The position numbers were made by a program, and so were the translations under genes. A stretch of DNA of 5,981 nt from Solirubrobacteraceae bacterium. GTDB lineage: Bacteria; Actinomycetota; Thermoleophilia; Solirubrobacterales; Solirubrobacteraceae. The stretch lies in assembly GCA_030038955.1 (NCBI GenBank), contig JASHQV010000137.1, positions 1 to 5,981 of the forward strand, read 5' to 3'. Of this stretch, positions 1 to 5,201 are shown piece by piece. Position 1 is the stretch's first letter, and every line of letters begins with the position of its first letter. Under the pieces are notes generated by a model that saw nothing but the letters and a program-made list of their open reading frames with translations, did no database searches and had not been told where the DNA came from.

Positions 1-60
1 ATGCTCGGCGCCGACGCCGGCGTGGTCGCGGCGGTCGCGCTGGCCCCGCTGGGAATCTGA
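1..60 (+). CDS. C-terminal end of an upstream gene, possibly ROK-family sugar kinase
   Basis: An open frame enters from the left edge and stops at TGA 58-60. Only about 19 codons are visible, ending ADAGVVAAVALAPLGI. The small-residue pattern L-G-A-D-A-G-V-V-x-A resembles the extreme C-terminus of ROK-family glucokinases, where a similar stretch forms the last helix. The evidence is too short to be firm. An in-frame ATG lies at base 1, but a 19-residue gene is much less likely than a truncated longer one. It is followed by a 50-base gap and then the transhydrogenase operon. Confidence 0.4.
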   Translation: MLGADAGVVAAVALAPLGI

Positions 61-95
61 CGAGCGGGACACCTGCGTCAACCAGCGACACTCGG

Positions 96-101
96 TAGCC
101 T
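96..101 (+). promoter_or_regulatory. Putative -10 element for the pntAA-pntAB-pntB operon (leaderless start)
   Basis: TAGCCT fits the TANNNT consensus of actinobacterial housekeeping promoters. It ends nine bases before the ATG at 111, so transcription would begin at or within a few bases of the start codon. No GGAGG-like sequence lies just upstream of the ATG, which supports a leaderless message. No convincing -35 hexamer is visible. The same TAGCCTCC octamer occurs ahead of rho at 5124-5131. Confidence 0.4.
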
Positions 102-110
102 CCCGGCCCG

Positions 111-1247
111 ATGAAGATCGGCGTCCCCAAGGAGACCGCCGCGGGGGAGCGGCGAGTTGCGCTCGTTCCCGAGGTGGTTGGCAAGCTGACCAGGGCCGGC
201 CACGAGGTGGTGGTCGAGCGAGGGGCCGGCGACGCCGCGCTGATTCCCGACGCGGCGTTCGAGCAGGCCGGCGCGACCCTGGTCGGTCCGGGTGAGCCGT
301 TCGATGCCGACGTGGTCGTGAAGGTGGCGCCGCCGACCGACACGGAGGTCGGGCGGCTGCGGGCGACCAGCACCCTGATCGCGTTCCTCGCGCCACTCAC
401 GAACGGCGCGGGGATCACCGCGATCGCGCAGACTGGCGCGACCAGCTTCGCGGTCGAGGCGATCCCGCGGATCAGCCGGGCGCAGGCGATGGACGCGCTC
501 TCGAGCCAGGCCAACATCGCCGGCTACCGCTCGGTGCTGATCGCGGCGATGGAGCTGGGACGCTACTTCCCGATGCTGATGACCGCGGCGGGGACGATCC
601 GCCCGGCGACCGTGCTGGTGCTGGGCGCCGGCGTCGCCGGGCTACAGGCGATCGCGACCGCCCGCCGGCTCGGCGCGGTCGTGCAGGGGTTCGACGTGCG
701 CGCGGCCGTCAAGGAGCAGGTGGAGTCGTTGGGCGCCAAGTTCCTGGAGTTCGACCTCGGCGGCGACCTCGAGGGGACCGGCGGCTACGCGAGGGAGCTG
801 ACCCCCGAGCAGCAGGCGCGCCAGCAGGAGCTGATGGCGGAGGCGATCGGCAAGGCCGACGTCGTGATCACGACCGCGCTGGTGCCGGGACGCCGGGCGC
901 CGATCCTGGTCACCGCGCACGCGGTCGAGCTGATGAAGCCCGGGTCGGTGGTGGTCGACCTCGCCGGCGAGCAGGGCGGCAACTGCGAGCTGTCGAAGCC
1001 GGGGGAGACCGTGATCGCGCACGACGTCAAGATCGTCGCGCCGCTCAACCTCGCCTCGACCCTGGCCGAGCACGCCTCGTCGCTGTACGCGCGCAACGTC
1101 GAGGCGCTGCTGGCGCTGATGACCGGCGAGCAGGGGGAGCTGAAGCTTGACTTCGAGGACGAGGTGATCGCTGGGGCGTGCATCACCCGCGATGGGGAGA
1201 TCGTGCACGAGGGCGCGAAGGCCGCGGCCGGCAGCGCGGCCGGATAG
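111..1247 (+). CDS. pntA: NAD(P) transhydrogenase subunit alpha 1, NAD(H)-binding domain I (PntAA)
   Basis: The 378-residue product matches the soluble domain I of proton-translocating transhydrogenase, which passes a hydride between NAD(H) and the NADP(H) bound on PntB, at the inner face of the membrane. It opens with the family signature GVPKE (residues 4-8), followed by GERRVAL. The conserved PRISRAQAMDALSSQANIAGY block (119-139) carries the RQD-loop residues, by alignment R120, Q125 and D128. The Rossmann motif is GAGVAG (172-177), with D195 at the end of the second strand as expected for NAD. The mobile-loop region around GGYAREL (224-230) is present. There are no membrane segments, consistent with the split alpha subunit of many bacteria; the membrane part is the next gene. 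The length is normal. The ATG has no Shine-Dalgarno sequence and may be leaderless. It ends in TAG 17 bases before pntAB. Confidence 0.97.
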   Translation: MKIGVPKETAAGERRVALVPEVVGKLTRAGHEVVVERGAGDAALIPDAAFEQAGATLVGPGEPFDADVVVKVAPPTDTEVGRLRATSTLIAFLAPLTNGAGITAIAQTGATSFAVEAIPRISRAQAMDALSSQANIAGYRSVLIAAMELGRYFPMLMTAAGTIRPATVLVLGAGVAGLQAIATARRLGAVVQGFDVRAAVKEQVESLGAKFLEFDLGGDLEGTGGYARELTPEQQARQQELMAEAIGKADVVITTALVPGRRAPILVTAHAVELMKPGSVVVDLAGEQGGNCELSKPGETVIAHDVKIVAPLNLASTLAEHASSLYARNVEALLALMTGEQGELKLDFEDEVIAGACITRDGEIVHEGAKAAAGSAAG

Positions 1248-1264
1248 CGAGGCAAGGAGGACTG

Positions 1265-1651
1265 GTGGACAGGCTTGTGACCGATCTGGCCGTGCTGGTG
1301 CTGGCGGGGTTCGTCGGCTACACGGTGATCTCGAAGGTCCCGAACACACTGCACACGCCGCTGATGTCGGGCACCAACGCGATCCACGGAGTGGTCGTGC
1401 TGGGTGGCCTGTTGCTGATGGCGGAGTCGAGTGGGTGGTTCGAGAAGCTGCTGCTCGTGATCGCCGTGGCGTTCGGGACGATCAACGTCGTCGGCGGCTT
1501 CCTCGTCACGGACCGGATGCTGGAGATGTTCAAGCAGCGGGAGCCGCCGAAGATGGGCGAGGACGCGAGCAAGGCCGCTGGCGCTGGCACGGCTGATCCG
1601 GCTGGGGCGGACGGGCCGGCTGGTGCTGGTGAAGCGGGGGAGGCGCGCTAG
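1265..1651 (+). CDS. pntAB: NAD(P) transhydrogenase subunit alpha 2, membrane subunit (PntAB)
   Basis: This is a 128-residue membrane subunit of the transhydrogenase. I chose GTG 1265 because AAGGAGG (1254-1260) sits four bases upstream; the frame is open further left, into pntAA. Three hydrophobic helices are visible, near residues 8-23, 39-54 and 63-83. The family-typical sequences are KVPNTLHTPLMSGTNAIHG (24-42) and the GGFLVTDRMLEMFK block near residues 77-90. His41 lies in the second helix and is a candidate proton-pathway residue, because PntB has Asn where E. coli has its channel histidine. From about residue 93 the tail is rich in Ala, Gly, Pro and acidic residues, probably disordered and longer than usual. 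It sits between pntAA and pntB with no gap to the latter. Confidence 0.93.
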   Translation: MDRLVTDLAVLVLAGFVGYTVISKVPNTLHTPLMSGTNAIHGVVVLGGLLLMAESSGWFEKLLLVIAVAFGTINVVGGFLVTDRMLEMFKQREPPKMGEDASKAAGAGTADPAGADGPAGAGEAGEAR

Positions 1652-3109
1652 ATGGCGCTGCCATTCGCCGTCATCGGGGTCAACGCGATCGATGCGCTGT
1701 ACATCGTCGCGTTCATCCTGCTGGTCTACGGGATGACCGGCTTGACCGGGCCGCGCACGGCGGTGCGGGGCAACAAGATCGCCGCCGTCGGGATGGCGAT
1801 CGCGGTGATCGCGACGCTGCTGCGCGGCCACGAGTTCCATGGCTCCGGCACGTGGGAGCTGATCCTGCTGGGGGTCGCGATCGGGACGGCGATCGGGGTC
1901 CCCGCCGCGCGCAACGTGCGGATGACCGCGATGCCGCAGATGGTCGCGATCTTCAACGGCGTCGGCGGCGGCGCGGTCGCGCTGATCGCGTGGGTCGAGT
2001 ACCGCCACGGGTTCGTCCCGAGCGGCGCCCACGTCGCGGCGGCCGGCGCCTACCCGCTGCGGGTGGAGATCTTCGAGCTGTTCGGGGCGATCGTCGGGTC
2101 GGTGTCGTTCTGGGGCTCGAACATCGCGTTCGGGAAGCTGCAGGAGATCCTCCCGGGCCGGCCGATCAAGCTGCCGGGGGCGTCGCAGCCGGTGCTCAAC
2201 CTGGGGTTGCTGGTGATCGCCGTGGCGAGCGCCGTGATCCTCTGCGCCGGGACGCATTCGCAGGCCCTGTTCATTCTCGGGATCCTGGTGGCCGCGGCGG
2301 TGCTGGGGAACATGGTGGTGCTGCCGATCGGCGGCGCCGACATGCCGGTGGTGATCTCGCTGCTGAATGCGTTCACGGGGCTGTCGGCGGCCGCCACCGG
2401 CGTCGCGCTCGGCAACACCGTGATGATCGTCGCCGGGATGATCGTCGGCGCCTCGGGCACGATCCTGACGAACCTGATGGCGAAGGCGATGAACCGGTCG
2501 GTGCCGGCGATCGTCGCCGGTGGCTTCGGCGGCGCAGTCGCGGCCCCGGCCGGTGCCGGTCCCGGCGGCGAGGGCGGCACGGTGCGCTCGACCACCGCCC
2601 AGGACGTCGCGATCCAGCTGTCCTACGCGCGCCAGGTGGTGATCGCCCCCGGCTACGGGATGGCGGTGGCGCAGGCCCAGCACGCCGTGCGGGAGCTGGA
2701 GCGGGCGCTGGAGGCGAAGGGAGTGGAGGTGAAGTTCGCGATCCATCCGGTGGCGGGACGCATGCCCGGGCACATGAACGTGCTGCTGGCGGAGGCCGAC
2801 GTGCCGTACGAGCTGCTCAGGGAGATGGACGAGATCAACCCCGAGTTCCCACGCACCGACGTGACTCTGGTGATCGGCGCCAACGACGTCACCAACCCGG
2901 CGGCCCAGGACCAGCCGGGCTCGCCGATCTACGGGATGCCGATCCTCGAGGTCAACAAGTCGGGCGCGGTGGTCGTGCTGAAGCGCTCGATGGCCTCGGG
3001 CTTCGCCGGGATCGACAACCCCCTGTTCTACGACCCGAAGACGTCGATGCTGTTCGGCGACGCGAAGGCGTCGGTGTCGGAGATCGCCGCCGAGGTGCAG
3101 GCGCTGTGA
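1652..3109 (+). CDS. pntB: NAD(P) transhydrogenase subunit beta (PntB)
   Basis: The 485-residue beta subunit forms most of the proton channel (domain II) and the NADP(H)-binding domain III. The ATG follows the pntAB stop directly, with GGGGGAGG (1636-1643) eight bases upstream, so translation is probably coupled. The N-terminal two thirds contain about nine hydrophobic helices (roughly residues 7-275), including the MPQMVAIFNGVGGG segment (94-107). A Gly/Ala/Pro linker (about 296-310) leads to domain III. There GYGMAVAQAQ (334-343) is the dinucleotide-binding loop, followed by HPVAGRMPGHMNVLLAEA (365-382), the IGANDVTNPAA segment (408-418), the KRSM motif (444-447) and the GFAGIDNPLFY lid (450-460). 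All domain III signatures are intact and the length is typical. N102 replaces the E. coli channel histidine, as in one recognised subgroup. Confidence 0.97.
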   Translation: MALPFAVIGVNAIDALYIVAFILLVYGMTGLTGPRTAVRGNKIAAVGMAIAVIATLLRGHEFHGSGTWELILLGVAIGTAIGVPAARNVRMTAMPQMVAIFNGVGGGAVALIAWVEYRHGFVPSGAHVAAAGAYPLRVEIFELFGAIVGSVSFWGSNIAFGKLQEILPGRPIKLPGASQPVLNLGLLVIAVASAVILCAGTHSQALFILGILVAAAVLGNMVVLPIGGADMPVVISLLNAFTGLSAAATGVALGNTVMIVAGMIVGASGTILTNLMAKAMNRSVPAIVAGGFGGAVAAPAGAGPGGEGGTVRSTTAQDVAIQLSYARQVVIAPGYGMAVAQAQHAVRELERALEAKGVEVKFAIHPVAGRMPGHMNVLLAEADVPYELLREMDEINPEFPRTDVTLVIGANDVTNPAAQDQPGSPIYGMPILEVNKSGAVVVLKRSMASGFAGIDNPLFYDPKTSMLFGDAKASVSEIAAEVQAL

Positions 3110-3217
3110 GCGGTCGGATCGCCGCCGGATCGCAGTCGCTGCCCTGGATATGCGGTCGCGCCGCGCCGGATAGAGTCTGGGGCTCGCAGCTGCCCGAGCA
3201 TCACTTCTAGGAGCGCC
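3110..3217 (+). promoter_or_regulatory. Intergenic region with putative promoter for the 3218-5118 block
   Basis: This 108-base gap separates pntB from the next gene. TAGAGT at 3171-3176 fits the TANNNT -10 pattern and would start a transcript near 3183, giving a leader of about 35 bases. There is no good -35 match. AGGAG (3209-3213) is the ribosome-binding site for the next gene. I see no strong hairpin with a T-run that would mark an intrinsic terminator for the transhydrogenase operon. Confidence 0.4.
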
Positions 3218-3631
3218 ATGAGCATGGATCCCGCACGGCTGACCGCAATACCGCTGTTCTCGCAGCTGTCGGAGGCGGAGGCCAGGCGGCTGGCGACGTT
3301 CGCCAGCGAGACCAGCATCGCCGACGGTCAGATCCTGATGAAGCAGGGCGACTACTCGGTCGAGCTGATCGCGATCGAGGAGGGGACCGCCGACGTGATG
3401 CGGGACGGAAGGAAGATCGCGTCGGTCGGCAAGGGAGATCTGATCGGCGAGATGGGGCTGCTGTTGCGCGAGCCGCGCAACGCCGACGTGATCGCAACCT
3501 CGCCGATGATGGTGATCAAGCTGACCCACTGGGAGGTTCGGCGGATGTCGGACGACACCGTCGGAAGGATCAAGGAGATCATCAAGCAGCGCCAGCAGCA
3601 GGGTGTGGCCGACCCGGCCCACTCCGGGTAG
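3218..3631 (+). CDS. Stand-alone cyclic-nucleotide-binding (cNMP-BD) domain protein
   Basis: The 137-residue protein is almost entirely one Crp/cyclic-nucleotide-binding beta-barrel. It opens with the usual IPLFSQLSEAEARRLA helix (residues 11-26), then GQILMKQGD (37-45) and IEEGTADV (53-60). The phosphate-binding cassette is DLIGEMGLLLREPRNADV (74-91). E78 and R87 align with E. coli Crp E72 and R82, which hold the ribose and phosphate, so ligand binding is plausible. The next position is Asn rather than the usual Ser/Thr, so the ligand is uncertain. There is no DNA-binding domain, kinase or channel: after the barrel only a short Lys/Gln-rich helix and tail remain. AGGAG (3209-3213) serves ATG 3218 (four-base spacing) or ATG 3224 (ten-base spacing); I kept the first. 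It leads a co-directional block with a sigma-like gene and folP, suggesting a sensory or partner role. Confidence 0.85.
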   Translation: MSMDPARLTAIPLFSQLSEAEARRLATFASETSIADGQILMKQGDYSVELIAIEEGTADVMRDGRKIASVGKGDLIGEMGLLLREPRNADVIATSPMMVIKLTHWEVRRMSDDTVGRIKEIIKQRQQQGVADPAHSG

Positions 3632-3638
3632 CCCGGAG
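3622..3638 (+). promoter_or_regulatory. Hairpin with the stop codon in its loop and a GGAG in its 3' arm
   Basis: CTCCGGG (3622-3628) and CCCGGAG (3632-3638) form a perfect 7-bp stem. The three-base loop is exactly the TAG stop of the cyclic-nucleotide-binding gene. The 3' arm contains GGAG, the only Shine-Dalgarno-like sequence ahead of the next gene, though it is 17 bases from the GTG at 3656. A ribosome reaching the stop codon would open the stem, so translational coupling is the natural reading. No T-run follows, so it is unlikely to be an intrinsic terminator. Confidence 0.5.
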
Positions 3639-3655
3639 ATCGCGGTGCTGGTGCG

Positions 3656-4087
3656 GTGAGCGGCGGCGCGAGCAGCGGCGACCAGAGCTCGCTGCGTGAG
3701 GCTGTGGCGGCCGAGTTGGCTGCTGCCACCGCCCGCTTGGCCGAGCCCGAGCGGCAGATCCTCGAGCTGCGCGAGCACCGCCGGCTCAGCCACGCCCAGA
3801 TCGCGGGCGAGCTCGAGCTGGACGATGACGCCGTCGCCGAGCTGATCGCGCGCGCGCGCCTGGAGCTGCGCGCGCGCCTTCGCGGCAGCGAGCCCGAGGC
3901 GGACGCCGGGTGCGCCGAGCGCAGGCGGGCGCTGATCGCGCTTGCCCGGCGCCAGGACGGCGAGCTGCTCGCGGCCGGCGAGGACGACTGGGTGCGCGAG
4001 CACATGGCCGGGTGCCCGCCGTGCGAACGCGCGCATGCGGCGATGTACGAGGCGTCCGCCTGCTACCGGGCGGCGACCCAGCCGTGA
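3656..4087 (+). CDS. Sigma-70 region 4-like HTH fused to a zinc-finger (zf-HC2-type) anti-sigma domain
   Basis: The predicted protein has 143 residues. Residues 21-76 resemble sigma-70 region 4: LAEPERQILELREHRRLSHAQIAGELELDDDAVAELIARARLELRARL has the spacing of ECF sigma region 4, with a helix-turn-helix at about 44-68. The C-terminal part (86-136) has the layout of the zf-HC2 anti-sigma zinc domain: C86, then after an intervening helix H116-x3-C120-x2-C123. No sigma region 2 is present, so it cannot be a complete sigma factor. It may bind DNA or core polymerase, or act as a redox/zinc-sensitive regulator; the role is inference. The start is uncertain: GTG 3656 is the first start codon in frame, with its only GGAG 17 bases away. 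GTG 3704 would trim the poorly conserved N-terminus. The TGA stop overlaps a possible GTG start of the folP frame (GTGA, 4084-4087). Confidence 0.72.
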   Translation: MSGGASSGDQSSLREAVAAELAAATARLAEPERQILELREHRRLSHAQIAGELELDDDAVAELIARARLELRARLRGSEPEADAGCAERRRALIALARRQDGELLAAGEDDWVREHMAGCPPCERAHAAMYEASACYRAATQP

Positions 4088-4089
4088 CT

Positions 4090-4197
4090 CGCGACACCGG
4101 CAGGCCTCCCCGGGACACAGGCGGGGCCCGCGAGACGGGCAGGCCTCCCCGGGACACAGGCGGGCCCCGCGACACGCACAGGCCCGGGGAGACTGGC
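4090..4197 (+). repeat. 39-base tandem repeat, 2.7 copies, between the HTH gene and folP
   Basis: Copies start at 4090, 4129 and 4168. The first two match at 36 of 39 positions, with an unbroken identical stretch of 27 (4099-4125 and 4138-4164). The third copy keeps its first 18 or so bases and then diverges into the folP ribosome-binding site. The period is 13 codons and no stop codon occurs in the folP frame, where the repeat would read RDTGRPPRDTGGA-like units. Each full copy contains CTCCCCGGG (4106-4114, 4145-4153), the exact complement of CCCGGGGAG at 4183-4191. Confidence 0.85.
4186..4191 (+). promoter_or_regulatory. folP ribosome-binding site, complementary to the upstream repeats
   Basis: GGGGAG lies six bases upstream of GTG 4198 and decides that start over GTG 4084, which has no comparable site. 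It is embedded in CCCGGGGAG (4183-4191), which can pair over nine bases with either of two upstream repeat copies. Confidence 0.6.
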
Positions 4198-5118
4198 GTG
4201 AGCGAGGGGCCGGACGCGCCGGGCACGACCCTGCTGACCACGCGCGGCGAGCTCTCGTTCGGCGGCCGGATGTGGATCATGGGGATCGTCAACGCCACGC
4301 CAGACTCCTTCTCCGACAGCGGCGAACGCCGCTCGCTGGAGGATCGGGCGGCGCTCGCCGCCGAGCAGCTGGCGGCCGGCGCCGACGTGATCGACATCGG
4401 CGGCGAGTCGGCCGTGACCAACCGGCCGCCGGTCACGCCAGAGGAGGAGATCGAGCGGGTGGTACCGCTGATCCGTCGGGTCGCGGGCGAGCTCGGGGCG
4501 ATCGTCTCGGTCGACACCTACAAGCCGGTGGTGGCGCGGGCGGCGATCGACGCGGGTGCGGCGATCGTCAACGACGTCAGCGCGCTGCGCGACCCGCAGC
4601 TCGCCGACGTGTGCGCCGACACCGGCGCCGGGCTGGTGATCATGCACACCCGCGCGGCGCCGAAGCAGAAGCTGCTCGACCGCTCCTACGACGGGCGCAT
4701 GCTGGCCGACGTGAAGGCGCTGCTGGCCGAGCGCATCGAGCTGGCGCGCTCACGCGGGGTCAGCGTCGGGCAGCTGATGCTCGACCCGGGCCCGGACTTC
4801 GGCAAGACGCCGTTCCAGACGGTCGAGGTGCTGCGCGGCCTGCGGCAGCTGCACGAGCTCGGGCGGCCGCTGCTGCTGGCGATCTCCCGCAAGGACTTCA
4901 TCGGCGCGATCACGGGCCGCCGCCCGCGGGAGCGCCTCGCCGGCACCCTGGCCGCGCTCGCCCACGGCCTCGAGCAGGGTGCGCAGATGGTGCGCGTGCA
5001 CGACGTCGAGGCGGTCGCCGACTTCCTCGCGGTCAGCGCCGTGCTCAGCGGCGAGCGCGGTCTCGACCCAGGGGCACGGCTCGAAGACGCGGTTCGGTGG
5101 GAGTCTCGGCAGCGCTGA
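4198..5118 (+). CDS. folP: Dihydropteroate synthase, divergent type
   Basis: With the GTG 4198 start the product has 306 residues, normal for this TIM-barrel enzyme. The enzyme joins 6-hydroxymethyl-dihydropterin diphosphate to p-aminobenzoate in folate synthesis, in the cytosol. Visible signatures are MGIVNATPDSFSDSG (28-42), SVDTYKP (104-110), VNDVSALRD (124-132), MLDPGPDFGKT (194-204), ISRKDFIG (229-236) and RVHDVEAV (266-273). The pterin and catalytic positions known from E. coli (Asn22, Asp96, Asn115, Asp185, Lys221, Arg255, His257) correspond to N32, D106, N125, D196, K232, R266 and H268, all kept. The p-aminobenzoate loop is unusual: GGESAVTNRPP (68-78) replaces GGESTRPGA, and the segment after DPG lacks the usual HN. 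This resembles the paralogous actinobacterial type (compare mycobacterial FolP2), so activity should not be assumed. An in-frame GTG at 4084 could add a 38-residue repeat-containing extension. Confidence 0.88.
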   Translation: MSEGPDAPGTTLLTTRGELSFGGRMWIMGIVNATPDSFSDSGERRSLEDRAALAAEQLAAGADVIDIGGESAVTNRPPVTPEEEIERVVPLIRRVAGELGAIVSVDTYKPVVARAAIDAGAAIVNDVSALRDPQLADVCADTGAGLVIMHTRAAPKQKLLDRSYDGRMLADVKALLAERIELARSRGVSVGQLMLDPGPDFGKTPFQTVEVLRGLRQLHELGRPLLLAISRKDFIGAITGRRPRERLAGTLAALAHGLEQGAQMVRVHDVEAVADFLAVSAVLSGERGLDPGARLEDAVRWESRQR

Positions 5119-5123
5119 GCCGC

Positions 5124-5129
5124 TAGCCT
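5124..5129 (+). promoter_or_regulatory. Putative -10 element for rho
   Basis: TAGCCT matches TANNNT and repeats the TAGCCTCC seen ahead of the transhydrogenase operon. It lies six bases after the folP stop codon. Transcription would start near 5136, giving a rho leader of about 65 bases. No clear -35 is visible within the folP end. Confidence 0.35.
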
Positions 5130-5143
5130 CCAGATCAGATTCG

Positions 5144-5169
5144 CCGGCCGCTGGCAGCGACGCGGCCGG
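5144..5169 (+). promoter_or_regulatory. 8-bp hairpin in the rho leader
   Basis: CCGGCCGC (5144-5151) and GCGGCCGG (5162-5169) are perfect inverted repeats around a 10-base loop. No T-run follows, so a classical intrinsic terminator for folP is unlikely, although a GC-only stem could still end transcription in high-GC actinobacteria. It is followed by a C-rich tract (5172-5190) and then the rho ribosome-binding site. Confidence 0.5.
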
Positions 5170-5201
5170 AGCCCACCGAACATCCCACCCGAGGAGGACG
5201 C

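Noticed and set aside
1220..1241. 7-bp inverted repeat GGCCGCG/CGCGGCC at the 3' end of pntAA
   Set aside because: It lies within Ala/Gly codons, where GC-rich inverted repeats arise easily. It has no T-run and sits in the middle of an evident operon, so I do not call it a terminator.
1852..3210. A second long plus-strand frame inside pntB
   Set aside because: The product is an Arg/Gly/Asp-rich out-of-frame reading of pntB. The pntB frame carries every family motif.
785..4036. A minus-strand open frame of over 1000 codons
   Set aside because: It lies opposite well-supported genes in several frames. The translation is Arg/His/Asp-rich with no recognisable domain, as expected for the antisense of high-GC codons.
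4090..4167. CRISPR array
   Set aside because: Only two full copies are present, directly abutting with no unique spacers, and the period is a multiple of three; it is a simple tandem duplication.
5144..5169. Intrinsic terminator for folP
   Set aside because: The stem is perfect but no T-run follows, and it lies downstream of the probable rho promoter, so I list it as a leader hairpin instead.
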